Both the position numbers and the translations under genes were made by a program. From Klenkia marina (GTDB taxonomy: Bacteria; Actinomycetota; Actinomycetes; Mycobacteriales; Geodermatophilaceae): 64,000 bases of DNA. Under the pieces are notes generated by a model, which saw only the letters and a list, made by a program, of their open reading frames with translations, was not told the DNA's origin and ran no database searches. This document shows positions 9,626 to 18,477 of this stretch, piece after piece (position 1 is the stretch's first letter; every line of letters begins with the position of its first letter). The DNA lies in NCBI RefSeq assembly GCF_900101025.1, contig NZ_FMUH01000007.1, forward strand, positions 124,001 through 188,000, read 5' to 3'.

Positions 9626-10144
9626 TCAGCCGGGCAGGTCCCGCACCGCTGCGTCCAGCTCGGCCACGAGCTGGGCCGGCCGGGACCGCCCGGCCGGTGC
9701 GGTCGGGTAGCGCAGCAGCACCGCACGCACCCGGGGGCCCGCACGCCCGGCGAGCTCCGCGACCCCCGCGCCCGAGCCGGTCAGCTCGGCCACCCGCGCG
9801 GCGCACGCGGCCGACCGGAGGACGTGCCCCACCTGGGTCGCCTGCGCGAGGGGGTGCAGGTAGGCCGCCGCTGCCGCGTCCCCGCACGCCTGCGCGCCGA
9901 GCCGGGCGACCTCGGTCGGCGCGGCCTTCGCGGCGCGGTGCGCGGCGACGGCCGTCGTCCGCTGCGCAAGGGTGCGCGGGCCGCCCCCGGCGAACGCCCG
10001 CGCCGCGTCGAGCGCCTCCCGCGGTCGGACGTCGTCGGGCACCGCTGCCTCGAACCCGGGGAGCACGAGCTCGGCGCAGTCGGCGGCGAACGCGGCCACG
10101 GCCCGGACGTCGTCCAGGGACAGGTCCACGCCGGCGTGGTCCAT
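9626..10144 (-). CDS. Putative Imm5-type immunity-like protein
   Basis: This 172-residue, mainly alpha-helical, Ala-rich cytosolic protein resembles the family annotated as putative immunity protein (Imm5-like). Matching pieces are VRAVAAFAADCAELVLPGFE, PREALDAARAFAGGGPRT and AAAAAYLHPLAQATQVGHVL. Such proteins are often found alone in actinobacteria without a toxin, and no toxin gene is seen here. Its ATG overlaps the efeB stop in TGATG, which suggests translational coupling to the iron-uptake operon. Function is not established. Confidence 0.62.
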   Translation of the reverse strand: MDHAGVDLSLDDVRAVAAFAADCAELVLPGFEAAVPDDVRPREALDAARAFAGGGPRTLAQRTTAVAAHRAAKAAPTEVARLGAQACGDAAAAAYLHPLAQATQVGHVLRSAACAARVAELTGSGAGVAELAGRAGPRVRAVLLRYPTAPAGRSRPAQLVAELDAAVRDLPG

Positions 10145-11379
10145 CAGGCGAACAGGCCCGAGCCCCACCAGTCGTCGTCGCCGGTCAGGCCGGGCGGGCA
10201 GGCGAAGACGCCCGACGACGTGTGCTTGACGTACTCGTTCATCTTGTCGGTGCGCAGGTTGCGCTGCACCTGCACGAACCCGGTGGACGGGTCGGACTGG
10301 TAGCAGAGGAAGAACAGCCCGGCGTCCAGCCGACCGAGCCCGTCGGAGCCGTCGACGAAGCTGTAGCCGCGGCGCAGGATCGCCGTCCCCGAGCTGCTGG
10401 GGTGGGCCAGCGCCACGTGCGAGGTGGCGGGCAGCGTCGCGGGGTCCACGGGGTCGAACTCGCCCGTCCGGCCGATCGGGGCGCCGCTGCCCTTGGTGCG
10501 GCCGACGGTGTCCTGCTGGTCGCGCAGGTTCTGCCGGTCCCACACCTCGACGAGCATGCGGATGCGCCGGCTGACCAGGTAGGAACCGCCGTCCATCCAG
10601 GTGCCGGTGCCCGACACCCACACGAAGCGGTCCAGCGCCTGCGGCTGGTCGGACTTGAGGTTGGCCGTGCCGTCCTTGAACCCGAACAGGTTGCGCGGGG
10701 TGGCCTGGTCCGACGTCGTCGACGAGGTGCGGCCGAACCCCAGCTGCGACCAGCAGACGCCGACCACGCCCTGCCCGATGCGGGCCAGGTTGCGCACCGC
10801 GTGGACGGCGACCTGCGGGTCGTCGGCGCAGGCCTGCACGCAGATGTCGCCGCCGCTGATCTCCGGGCGCAGCTCCTCGCCGGCGAAGGCGGGCAGCTCG
10901 ACCAGCTCGGCCGGCTGCCGGTCGGCCAGCCCGAACCGGTCGACGCCGTCGGCGGTGCGGAACAGGGTGGGCCCGAAGCCGATGGTGATCGTCAGCCCCG
11001 CCGGGGGCAGGCCGAGGGCCTCGCCGGTGTCGTCCGGCGGCGCGTACTCGTCGCCCGCCACCGCGCCGATCGGTCCGGCGTCCTCGCCGCGGGTCATGCG
11101 GCGGGCCGCCTCGGTCCAGGCCTGCAGCATGCGCACCAGGGCCGAGCGGTCGGTGGTGGTGACGTCGAAGGCGACGAAGTGCAGCCGGTCCTGCGCAGGC
11201 GTGACGATGCCGGCCTGGTGGTCGCCGTGGAAGGGCACCACGCCGCCGGCACCACCCGCGGCCGCCGGGTCGTCGGCCGCGGCGGCCCGGCCGGCGGCCA
11301 CACCGCCGGCGCCGAGCGCGACGACACCGGCCGCACCGACGCCCGCCGCGCCGAAGAAGTCGCGCCGGGAGAGCTTCAT
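10144..11379 (-). CDS. efeB: EfeB, Tat-exported Dyp-type heme peroxidase
   Basis: This 411-residue protein has a twin-arginine signal (LSRRDFFGAAG at residues 3-13) and a following hydrophobic Ala/Gly stretch, so it is exported folded. The mature part is a dye-decolourising peroxidase: GFKDGTAN contains the GxxDG motif with the distal Asp, and the C-terminal half holds VALAHPSSSGTAILRRGYSF and LFFLCYQSDPSTGF. In the EfeUOB system EfeB is thought to oxidise Fe2+ or heme at the cell surface to feed EfeO and EfeU. It starts 17 bp after efeO and is followed by an Imm5-like gene overlapping its stop. Confidence 0.95.
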   Translation of the reverse strand: MKLSRRDFFGAAGVGAAGVVALGAGGVAAGRAAAADDPAAAGGAGGVVPFHGDHQAGIVTPAQDRLHFVAFDVTTTDRSALVRMLQAWTEAARRMTRGEDAGPIGAVAGDEYAPPDDTGEALGLPPAGLTITIGFGPTLFRTADGVDRFGLADRQPAELVELPAFAGEELRPEISGGDICVQACADDPQVAVHAVRNLARIGQGVVGVCWSQLGFGRTSSTTSDQATPRNLFGFKDGTANLKSDQPQALDRFVWVSGTGTWMDGGSYLVSRRIRMLVEVWDRQNLRDQQDTVGRTKGSGAPIGRTGEFDPVDPATLPATSHVALAHPSSSGTAILRRGYSFVDGSDGLGRLDAGLFFLCYQSDPSTGFVQVQRNLRTDKMNEYVKHTSSGVFACPPGLTGDDDWWGSGLFA

Positions 11380-11396
11380 GACCCCACTGTCCCCGA

Positions 11397-12533
11397 TCAG
11401 CCCGCGACGACGGCGGGCACCTGGCTGACCTGCGCGGCGAGGGCGTTGAGCGAGTCCGACAGGCCCTGCACCTGCTCGGGGGTCAGCGTCGTGTAGAGCA
11501 CGAACCCGTCGCCGCTGGCGTACTGCGCGAGCTCGGCCTGGGTCGCGGCGAAGGCCTGGTCGAGTGCGGTGGCCAGGTCGGGGTCGGCCTCGGCGATCGC
11601 CGGGCGGAGCGACTGGACGGCGGCCTGCGAACCGTCGAGGTTGGCCTGGAAGTCCCACAGGTCGGTGTGGGAGTACCGCTCCTCCTCGCCGGTGACCTTG
11701 CCGCTGGCGATCTCGTCGAGCAGGGCGAGCGCGCCGTTGGCCAGGTCCAGCGGCTGCAGCTGGAGGTCCTGCACCCGGGTGGCCAGCTCGTCGATGTCGG
11801 CGACCAGCTGGTCGGCGACCGGGCCGGACTGCGACAGGTCCCCGGTGACCCACAGGTCGCGCTCGAGCACGTGGAAACCGGTCCAGGTGTCGCCGGGCTC
11901 GACGTCGTTCTCGCGGGCGTCGACCCGCGGGTCGAGGTCGCCGAAGCTCTCCGCGACCGGCTCGATCCGCTCCCAGTAGGTGCGCGCCACGGGGTACAGG
12001 GCCTGCGCCTGCGCCACGTCCCCGGCCTGCACCGCGGTGACGAACGCCTGGGTCTGCTCCTGCAGCGCGGTCACCTGGCTGCTCACGTACCGGGTGTAGT
12101 CGGCGACGGCGGCTTGCAGCGCCTCGTCGTCGGAGAGCTGCTCGGACTCGCCGGTGACCGTGAGGTCGGTGCGGATGCCGTCGCCGGTCATGCCCGGCTT
12201 GCACGCGGTCTGGTACTGCCCCGCGGGCAGCTCGACCAGCAGCGAGCGGGCCACGCCGGGGGCGATGTTCTCGACCTCGCCCATGATCCGGTCGCCCTCG
12301 GCGTAGACGTAGAACTCGTTGACCGAGCTGCCGCTGTTGGTCACCGTGAACTCGTGGGTGCCGGCCTCGAGCTCGGTGGCGTCGACGTCGCAGCTGGTGT
12401 CGCTCGCGGCCACGGCGATGTCGTCGGAGGCCTCGCCCCCACCGCTGCCGGCGTCCTCCCCGCCGCCGCAGGCGGCCAGCAGGGCGAGGGCGGCGGCTCC
12501 GGCCGCGACGAGAGGGGTCCTACGCGTGCGCAT
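11397..12533 (-). CDS. efeO: EfeO, iron-binding lipoprotein (cupredoxin plus M75 imelysin-like)
   Basis: This is a 378-residue lipoprotein precursor. The signal peptide ends in LALLAAC (lipobox, Cys near residue 22), followed by a Gly/Ser/Asp-rich linker. Residues 40-130 are a cupredoxin-like domain (CDVDATELEAGTHEFTVTN). The rest is the M75 helical bundle with the HxxE metal motif in GFHVLERDLW. EfeO captures iron and passes it to EfeU. The ATG lies inside the efeU 3' end (14-nt overlap) and efeB follows 17 bp later, so the three genes form one operon. Confidence 0.95.
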   Translation of the reverse strand: MRTRRTPLVAAGAAALALLAACGGGEDAGSGGGEASDDIAVAASDTSCDVDATELEAGTHEFTVTNSGSSVNEFYVYAEGDRIMGEVENIAPGVARSLLVELPAGQYQTACKPGMTGDGIRTDLTVTGESEQLSDDEALQAAVADYTRYVSSQVTALQEQTQAFVTAVQAGDVAQAQALYPVARTYWERIEPVAESFGDLDPRVDARENDVEPGDTWTGFHVLERDLWVTGDLSQSGPVADQLVADIDELATRVQDLQLQPLDLANGALALLDEIASGKVTGEEERYSHTDLWDFQANLDGSQAAVQSLRPAIAEADPDLATALDQAFAATQAELAQYASGDGFVLYTTLTPEQVQGLSDSLNALAAQVSQVPAVVAG

Positions 12534-13380
12534 CGACGGGCTCCGAGCGGGTGGTGGGGGTGGTCCGGGCCGAGCGGCCCGGGAGGAGGAAGAGCGTCAG
12601 CACGGGGACGAGGTAGGCCAGGTAGGCCACGACCTCGAGCACGGTCGGCTGCGCCGAGATGTGGAACACGCCGTCGAGCACCGCGCCGTACCAGCTGCCC
12701 GGCTGCAGCCACGCCGACGCGTCGTAGGCGTAGGTGGTCAGGCCGGGCAGGACGCCGGCCTCCTGGAAGTCGTGGACGCCGTACTTGAAGATGCCGGCGG
12801 CCACGAACACCAGCAGCACACCGCTGATGGTGAAGAACCTCGACAGGTTGATCCGGACCGCGCCGGCGTAGAGCGCGAACCCGAGGACGACGGCGGTCGC
12901 CAGCCCGGCGGCCAGCCCGACCAGCGGGGTGGCGCTCACCGCGCCCTGGGCGGAGGCGAAGAACAGCAGGGTGGTCTCGAGGCCCTCGCGCACCACGGAG
13001 GCGAACGCGATGCCGACGACGGCACCCAGGCCCAGGCCCACGGCGTCGTCGAGCTTGCCGCGCAGCTCGCCGGACAGCTGCCGGGCGGTGCGCCGCATCC
13101 AGAAGATCATCCAGGTGACCAGGGCGACGGCGATCACCGAGGTGATGGCGTCGAAGAGCTCCTGGCCGGGCCCGCCGAGCACGGTGGAGGAGACGTAGGA
13201 CAGCACCGCGCCGAACCCGACCGAGAGGACGACGGCCGCGGCCACCCCGCCCCACACCGGCAGCAGGTGCTGGCGCCGGCCGGTCTTGACCAGGTACGCG
13301 ACCAGCACGCTGACGACGAGGACCATCTCCAGGCCCTCGCGCAGGCCGATCAGGTAGCTGGGGAAGAACAGCGCACCCAC
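12520..13380 (-). CDS. efeU: EfeU, iron permease of the FTR1/OFeT family
   Basis: This 286-residue membrane protein has about seven hydrophobic segments and the two REGLE motifs of FTR1-type permeases (GLREGLEMVLV near the N-terminus and VVREGLETTLLF mid-protein), whose Glu residues carry iron across the membrane. The GTG at 13380 is preferred because a clear GGAGG lies 6 nt before it. An upstream ATG at 13431 would put the start inside the IdeR-like box. The gene heads efeUOB. The C-terminal tail is short, basic and Thr-rich. Confidence 0.93.
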   Translation of the reverse strand: MGALFFPSYLIGLREGLEMVLVVSVLVAYLVKTGRRQHLLPVWGGVAAAVVLSVGFGAVLSYVSSTVLGGPGQELFDAITSVIAVALVTWMIFWMRRTARQLSGELRGKLDDAVGLGLGAVVGIAFASVVREGLETTLLFFASAQGAVSATPLVGLAAGLATAVVLGFALYAGAVRINLSRFFTISGVLLVFVAAGIFKYGVHDFQEAGVLPGLTTYAYDASAWLQPGSWYGAVLDGVFHISAQPTVLEVVAYLAYLVPVLTLFLLPGRSARTTPTTRSEPVDAHA

Positions 13381-13418
13381 GGCAGCCTCCGGACGGATGA
13401 ATGCCCCCAGCAGGACGC

Positions 13419-13437
13419 TGAGGGCAGGCATACCTTA
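13419..13437 (-). promoter_or_regulatory. DtxR/IdeR-like iron box upstream of efeU
   Basis: The 19 bp at this position match the IdeR/DtxR consensus TTAGGTTAGGCTAACCTAA at 13 of 19 positions by hand count, including AGG, AGGC and CCT blocks. It sits 39-57 nt before the chosen efeU start, where a repressor could block transcription. This fits iron-repressed expression of efeUOB. It is a prediction from one sequence. Confidence 0.5.
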
Positions 13438-13461
13438 GGCGCGCTGTCGCCGGTACGACCA

Positions 13462-13507
13462 GGGGCCCCAGGAAGTTCCCAGTTGGCTGAGAATTCCCTG
13501 AGGCCCC
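13462..13507 (-). terminator. Hairpin downstream of katG
   Basis: An inverted repeat (GGGGCCCCAGG at 13462-13472 against CCTGAGGCCCC at 13497-13507, with one mismatched pair) begins 13 bp past the katG stop. It separates furA-katG from the efeU promoter region. No T-tract is evident, which is normal for high-GC actinobacteria. Confidence 0.6.
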
Positions 13508-13519
13508 CGGCCGGTCAGA

Positions 13520-15787
13520 TCAGCGCTTCAGCTCGAAGCGGTCGTTGTCCATGACCTTCGTCCACGCCTTCGCGAAGTCCTGCGCGAACTGCTCGGCGGC
13601 GTCGTCGGAGGAGTAGACCTCGACGATCCCGCGCAGGATGGCGTTGGAGTTGAACACCAGGTCGGCGGCGGTGGCGGTGTGCGCCACGGAGCCGTCGGCG
13701 CCCCCGCCCTCGTAGACGTCCTCCGCGTCGCGCGAGGTGCGCCACTGGATGCCCAGGTCGAGCACCGTGCGGAAGAAGTCCTGGCTCAGGACGCCCACCC
13801 GGTCGGTGAACACGCCGTGCTGCACGCCGCCGGTGTTGGCGCCCAGCACGCGCAGCCCGCCCACGAGCACGGTCATCTCCTTGGCGGTGAGGCCGAGGGT
13901 GAAGGCCTTGTCCACCAGCAGCTGCTCGGGCTGCAGCTTGCTGCCGGGCAGCAGGTAGCTGCGGAAGCCGTCGGCCTTGGGCTCGAGCCACCGGAAGTTC
14001 TCCGGGTCGGTCTGCTCCTGGGTGGCGTCGGTGCGGCCGGGCGTGAAGCCCACGGTCACCGGGACGCCGGCGTCGGCGGCGGCCTTCTCGACGGCGGCGG
14101 TGCCGGCGAGCACCACGAGGTCGGCGAAGGAGACGCGCTTGCCGGTCTCGGCCTCGAAGTCGGCCTTCACCTTCTCGATGGCCGGGATGACCTCGTCGAC
14201 GCCGGCGTTGGCCGCCCAGCCGCGCTGCGGCTCGAGGCGGATGCGGCCGCCGTTGGCGCCGCCGCGCTTGTCGGTGTCGCGGTAGGACGCCGCGGCCGAC
14301 CAGGCGGTGTGCACCAGCTGGGAGACCGTCGGGCCGGCGGCCAGCAGCCGCGCCTTCAGGTCGGCGATCTCCGCCTCGCCCACGAGCTCGTGGTCCACGG
14401 CCGGGACCGGGTCCTGCCAGACGAGCTCCTCGGACGGGACGTCGGGGCCCAGGTAGCGGGAGGTCGGGCCCATGTCGCGGTGCAGCAGCTTGAACCAGGC
14501 GCGGGCGTAGACGTCGGCGAAGTACTCCGGGTTCTCGTAGAACTTCTTCGAGATCTCGCGGAAGCCGGGGTCGACCACCAGGGCCATGTCGGCGGTGCTC
14601 ATCATCGGGGGGTTCTTCTTGCCCTCGATGTGGGCGTCGGGGACGAGCTCCTGCGCCTCGGGGTTGCTCGGACCCCACTGCTTGGCGCCGGCCGGGCTCT
14701 CGCCGAGCTCCCAGTCGTAGGAGAACAGCATCTCGAAGTAGGTGTTGTCCCACTGGGTGGGCGTGGGGGTCCACGCACCCTCGAGACCGCTGGTGATGGT
14801 GTCGGCACCCTTGCCGGTGCCGTACTGGCTGATCCAGCCCAGGCCGTTGCCGTGCACCGGGCAGCCGTTCGGCTCGGGGCCGACGAGCTCGGGGTTGCCG
14901 GCGCCGTGGGTCTTGCCGAAGGTGTGGCCGCCGGCGACCAGGGCGACGGTCTCCTCGTCGTTCATGCCCATGCGGCTGAAGGTGACGCGGATGTCGTGCG
15001 CGGAGCCCATCGGGTCGGGCTTGCCCTGCGGACCCTCGGGGTTGACGTAGATCAGACCCATGGTGACCGCGGCCAGGTGGCCCTCGTCCAGGTCGAGCGG
15101 GTCGCTCTCGGAGGCGTAGCGCTCGTCGCCGAGCCAGGTGTCCTCGGGACCCCAGAACACCTCGCTGGGCTTCCACTGGTCCTTGCGGCCGAAGGCGAAG
15201 CCGAACGTCTTCAGGCCCATGTCGTCGTGCGCCACGTTGCCGGCGAGCACCAGCAGGTCGGCCCACGAGATCTTGCGGCCGTACTTCTGCTTGATCGGCA
15301 GCAGCAGGCGGCGGGCCTTGTCCAGGTTGGCGTTGTCGGGCCAGCTGTTGAGCGGGGCGAAGCGCTGCCCGCCCTCGCCGCCGCCGCCGCGGCCGTCGGC
15401 GCTGCGGTAGGTGCCCGCGGCGTGCCAGGACATGCGGATGAACAGCGGGCCGTAGTGACCCCAGTCCGAGGGCCACCAGTCCTGCGAGGTGTGCATGACC
15501 TCGACCAGGTCGCGCTTGAGGGCCTCGACGTCGAGCTTCGCGAACTCGGCCGCGTAGTCGAAGTCGGGGCCGTAGGGGTCGGCCTCGGGGACCGAGCGGT
15601 CGAGCACCCGGAGGTCGACCTGGTTGGGCCACCAGTCCTGCTCGGTGCGCGGGCGACCGCCGTGCACCGGCTCCGGCGACTTGATGGCCGGGTTCTCGCT
15701 CTCGCTGGTGCTGGCCGACTCGGCCTTGGCGACCTCGGTCTTGTCGTAGTCCTCGGCGGCGACCGTGGACTTGTCGTGCTCGCTCAT
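13520..15787 (-). CDS. katG: Catalase-peroxidase KatG
   Basis: This is a 755-residue two-domain class I heme peroxidase that breaks down H2O2. The N-terminal active domain has the distal triad R118, W121, H122 (in [13 protein letters not shown]) and proximal His288 ([12 protein letters not shown]). The catalase-specific Trp-Tyr-Met adduct residues W121, Y247 ([10 protein letters not shown]) and M273 ([10 protein letters not shown]) are all present. The C-terminal domain is the usual degenerate copy. The ATG overlaps the furA stop in ATGA, the classic FurA-KatG arrangement of actinobacteria, so expression should be peroxide-inducible through FurA. Confidence 0.97.
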   Translation of the reverse strand: MSEHDKSTVAAEDYDKTEVAKAESASTSESENPAIKSPEPVHGGRPRTEQDWWPNQVDLRVLDRSVPEADPYGPDFDYAAEFAKLDVEALKRDLVEVMHTSQDWWPSDWGHYGPLFIRMSWHAAGTYRSADGRGGGGEGGQRFAPLNSWPDNANLDKARRLLLPIKQKYGRKISWADLLVLAGNVAHDDMGLKTFGFAFGRKDQWKPSEVFWGPEDTWLGDERYASESDPLDLDEGHLAAVTMGLIYVNPEGPQGKPDPMGSAHDIRVTFSRMGMNDEETVALVAGGHTFGKTHGAGNPELVGPEPNGCPVHGNGLGWISQYGTGKGADTITSGLEGAWTPTPTQWDNTYFEMLFSYDWELGESPAGAKQWGPSNPEAQELVPDAHIEGKKNPPMMSTADMALVVDPGFREISKKFYENPEYFADVYARAWFKLLHRDMGPTSRYLGPDVPSEELVWQDPVPAVDHELVGEAEIADLKARLLAAGPTVSQLVHTAWSAAASYRDTDKRGGANGGRIRLEPQRGWAANAGVDEVIPAIEKVKADFEAETGKRVSFADLVVLAGTAAVEKAAADAGVPVTVGFTPGRTDATQEQTDPENFRWLEPKADGFRSYLLPGSKLQPEQLLVDKAFTLGLTAKEMTVLVGGLRVLGANTGGVQHGVFTDRVGVLSQDFFRTVLDLGIQWRTSRDAEDVYEGGGADGSVAHTATAADLVFNSNAILRGIVEVYSSDDAAEQFAQDFAKAWTKVMDNDRFELKR

Positions 15788-16248
15788 CGCGTGCCTCTCT
15801 CTGCGGGGGGTTCGAGGGTGGGCAGGACGGTGGGTGCCGCGCAGGCGCGGCACAGACCCCAGTAGATGACCTCGGCCTCGTCGACGACGAACCCGTGGTC
15901 CTCGGACGGGGTCAGACAGGGGGCGGCGCCGACCGCGCAGTCGACGTCGGCGATCGAGCCGCACGAGCGGCAGACCAGGTGGTGGTGGTTGTCGCCCACC
16001 CGCAGCTCGTAGCGGGCGACCGAGCCCTGCGGCTCGATGCGGCGCACGAGGCCGGTGGTGGTGAGCGCCCGGAGCACGTCGTACACGGCCTGGTGGGAGA
16101 CCTCGGGGTGCTGCTGGCGCACCAGACCGAGCACCTCGTCGGTGGTGGCGTGGGCGTGGCCGTGCAGGGCGGTCAGGACGGCGAGCCGCGGCCGGGTGAC
16201 CCGGAGCGCGGCGCCCCGCAGGGCCTGCTCCAGCTCGGGCGTCGACAT
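15784..16248 (-). CDS. furA: FurA-type peroxide/iron-responsive repressor
   Basis: This is a 154-residue Fur-family regulator. The winged helix occupies the first 85 residues ([20 protein letters not shown], then [19 protein letters not shown]). The metal region follows, with [18 protein letters not shown] and a second Cys pair, CRAC, near the C-terminus. It would repress furA-katG and release on peroxide oxidation. The ATG at 16248 matches the usual short N-terminus; an in-frame GTG 12 nt upstream is an alternative. A TTGA-N5-TCAA repeat lies 27-39 nt upstream. Confidence 0.94.
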   Translation of the reverse strand: MSTPELEQALRGAALRVTRPRLAVLTALHGHAHATTDEVLGLVRQQHPEVSHQAVYDVLRALTTTGLVRRIEPQGSVARYELRVGDNHHHLVCRSCGSIADVDCAVGAAPCLTPSEDHGFVVDEAEVIYWGLCRACAAPTVLPTLEPPAERGTR

Positions 16249-16274
16249 CACGTCGTCCACCCTGCCGTGCAATC

Positions 16275-16287
16275 TTGAACGAGTCAA
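16275..16287 (-). promoter_or_regulatory. Candidate FurA operator
   Basis: TTGAACGAGTCAA is an AT-richer inverted repeat (TTGA-N5-TCAA) in an otherwise GC-rich divergent region, 27-39 nt before the furA start. On the minus strand it contains TTGACT, usable as a -35 element. FurA autoregulation through an AT-rich site next to its own promoter is known in mycobacteria and Streptomyces. The exact site here is an inference. Confidence 0.4.
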
Positions 16288-16386
16288 ATGAACACCGGGC
16301 GTCCACTGGTCGGGAGGTGGGCTTGCCCGGTCGCCGTCCGTCCGATTACCTGACCGGACGGTCAGCAACCCAGTCGAGGAGTGACG

Positions 16387-17622
16387 ATGGCGTCCGAGGT
16401 CTACCTGGTCGACGGTGTGCGCACCCCCCAGGGCAAGTACGGCGGCGCGCTGGCCGGCGTCCGGCCCGACGACCTGGCCGCGCTCGTGGTCGGGGAGGCC
16501 CTGCGCCGCTCCGGCGCCCCGGCCGACGCCGTCGAGGAGGTCGTGCTCGGTGCGGCCAACCAGGCCGGGGAGGACAACCGCGACGTCGCCCGCATGGCCG
16601 TGCTGCTGGCCGGCCTGCCCGACACCGTGCCCGGGTACACCACCAACCGGCTGTGCGCCTCGGGGCTGACCGCCACCGCCTCGGCCGCCGCGGCGATCCG
16701 GGCCGGCGAGCTCGACCTGGCCATCGCCGGCGGCGTCGAGTCCATGACCCGCGCCCCCTGGGTGATGGCCAAGCCCGGCACCCCCTGGGCCCGCCCGGGC
16801 GAGGTCGTGGACACCTCGCTGGGCTGGCGGTTCGTCAACCCCACCTTCGCCGCGCACGACCGCGCCGTGGAGCACCCCGAGGACCCCCGCACCCGCAAGA
16901 TCACCCTGTCGATGGGCGAGACCGCCGAGGAGATCGCCGCGCTCGACGGGCTGACCCGCGACGAGTGCGACGCCTTCGCCGTCCGCAGCCACGCCCGCGC
17001 CGTCGCGGCGCAGGAGGCCGGGCGCTTCGACGCCGAGATCGTGCCGGTCGACGTCGTCGGCCGGAAGGAGACCGTCACCGTCACCCGCGACGAGGGGCCG
17101 CGACCCGGGTCCTCCATCGAGTCGCTGGCCAAGCTCAAGCCGGTCTTCCGGTCCGGCGGCATCGTGACGGCCGGCAACAGCTCCCCGCTGTCGGACGGCG
17201 CCGCCGCTCTGGTGCTGGCCTCCGCCGAGGCCGTCGAGCGGCACGGGCTCACCCCCCGCGCCCGCGTCGTCGTCTCCGCCTCCGCCGGCGTCGCCCCCAA
17301 CGTGATGGGCCTGGGCCCGGTGCCCTCGACCGAGAAGGCGCTGGCCAAGGCCGGCTGGTCGGTCGCCGACCTCGACGCCGTCGAGCTCAACGAGGCCTTC
17401 GCCGCGCAGTCACTGGGCGTGCTGCGCCGGCTGGGCATCGACGAGGAGATCGTCAACGCCGACGGCGGCGCCATCGCCCTGGGCCACCCGCTGGGCTGCT
17501 CGGGCGCCCGCCTCCTGGTCACCCTCATGGGCCGGCTCGAGCGCGAGGGCGGCCGGCGCGGGCTGGCCACCCTCTGCGTCGGCGTCGGCCAGGGCGTCTC
17601 GATGCTCGTCGAGCGCGTCTGA
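16387..17622 (+). CDS. Acetyl-CoA acyltransferase (thiolase; 3-oxoacyl or 3-oxoadipyl-CoA type)
   Basis: This is a 411-residue thiolase. The nucleophile is Cys90 (NRLCASGL), with NEAFAAQSLGVL and the His motif GGAIALGHPLGCSGAR in the C-terminal half. The second active-site Cys is in LCVGVGQGVSM, where the usual CxGGGxG reads CVGVGQG. It would cleave 3-oxoacyl-CoA to acetyl-CoA and a shortened acyl-CoA. The ATG at 16387 has GAGGAG 6 nt upstream; the GTG 6 nt earlier is less likely. It heads a three-gene operon, and its stop overlaps the next gene in TGATG. The gene set resembles the lower phenylacetate route, but no paaABCDE or paaK is present. Confidence 0.9.
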   Translation: MASEVYLVDGVRTPQGKYGGALAGVRPDDLAALVVGEALRRSGAPADAVEEVVLGAANQAGEDNRDVARMAVLLAGLPDTVPGYTTNRLCASGLTATASAAAAIRAGELDLAIAGGVESMTRAPWVMAKPGTPWARPGEVVDTSLGWRFVNPTFAAHDRAVEHPEDPRTRKITLSMGETAEEIAALDGLTRDECDAFAVRSHARAVAAQEAGRFDAEIVPVDVVGRKETVTVTRDEGPRPGSSIESLAKLKPVFRSGGIVTAGNSSPLSDGAAALVLASAEAVERHGLTPRARVVVSASAGVAPNVMGLGPVPSTEKALAKAGWSVADLDAVELNEAFAAQSLGVLRRLGIDEEIVNADGGAIALGHPLGCSGARLLVTLMGRLEREGGRRGLATLCVGVGQGVSMLVERV

Positions 17623-18467
17623 TGGCCCGCACGGTCGGCGTCGTCGGCGGCGGGCGCATGGGCGGCGGCATCGCCCAGGGCCTGCTCGGCACCGGGGCGC
17701 ACGTGCACGTCGTCGAGGCCGGCAGCGAGGCGGCGCAGGCCGCGCACGACCGCATCGTGGCGGGGCTCGAGGAGTCCGCCCGACGCGCCAAGCTCGAGGG
17801 CACGGTCCAGGACGCCGCCGCCCGGCTGTCGATGGTCGACACCCCCGGCGAGCTGCCCGGCGACTGCGTGCTCGTCGTCGAGGCCGTGCCCGAGGTCCCC
17901 GCGCTCAAGGTCGAGGTGCTGCGGGCGGTCGAGGGCGCCATCGGCCCCGACGCGGTGCTGGCCACCAACACCAGCTCGCTGTCGGTGACCGAGCTGGCCG
18001 CCGCGCTCGACCGGCCGGCCCGCTTCGTCGGCATGCACTTCTTCAACCCGGTGCCGTCGTCGAAGCTGGTCGAGGTGGTGGTCGCCGCCGAGACCGCGCC
18101 CGACGTGGTGGAGACGGCCCGGCGGTGGGTCGACGAGCTGGGCAAGACCGGCATCGTCGTCCGCGACTCCCCCGGGTTCGCCTCGTCGCGGCTGGGCGTG
18201 CTGCTGGGCCTGGAGGCGATCCGCATGCTCGAGGAGGGCGTGGCCGACGCCGAGGCCATCGACACCGCGATGGAGCTGGGCTACCGCCACCCGATGGGCC
18301 CGCTGCGCTCGACCGACCTGGTGGGCCTCGACGTCCGGCTGGCCGTGGCCGAGTATCTGACCTCCACGCTGGGCGACCGGTTCGCTCCCCCGCAGCTGCT
18401 GCGTGACAAGGTGGCCGCCGGTGACCTGGGCCGCAAGACCGGCCGCGGGTTCCACGACTACAGCTGA
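17622..18467 (+). CDS. 3-hydroxyacyl-CoA dehydrogenase (HbdA/PaaH type)
   Basis: This 281-residue single-function enzyme starts with the NAD-binding Rossmann motif VGVVGGGRMGGGIAQ. The catalytic region is MHFFNPVPSSKLVEVV, with the His-Glu pair in the usual spacing, then DSPGFASSRLGVLLGLEA. C-terminal GYRHPMGPLRSTDLVGLD and KTGRGFHDYS complete the family pattern. It oxidises (3S)-3-hydroxyacyl-CoA to 3-oxoacyl-CoA, the substrate of the preceding thiolase. The ATG overlaps the thiolase stop in TGATG, indicating coupled translation. Confidence 0.92.
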   Translation: MARTVGVVGGGRMGGGIAQGLLGTGAHVHVVEAGSEAAQAAHDRIVAGLEESARRAKLEGTVQDAAARLSMVDTPGELPGDCVLVVEAVPEVPALKVEVLRAVEGAIGPDAVLATNTSSLSVTELAAALDRPARFVGMHFFNPVPSSKLVEVVVAAETAPDVVETARRWVDELGKTGIVVRDSPGFASSRLGVLLGLEAIRMLEEGVADAEAIDTAMELGYRHPMGPLRSTDLVGLDVRLAVAEYLTSTLGDRFAPPQLLRDKVAAGDLGRKTGRGFHDYS

Positions 18468-18477
18468 GGAGACGACG

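Noticed and set aside
11860-11880. A further parS-like site (AGCACGTGGAAAC)
   Set aside because: Only one arm fits, the left arm has several mismatches, and it lies within efeO coding sequence.
13381-13431. A longer EfeU starting at ATG 13431
   Set aside because: The extra 17 residues lack a ribosome site and would overlap the IdeR-like box; GTG 13380 has GGAGG at 6 nt.
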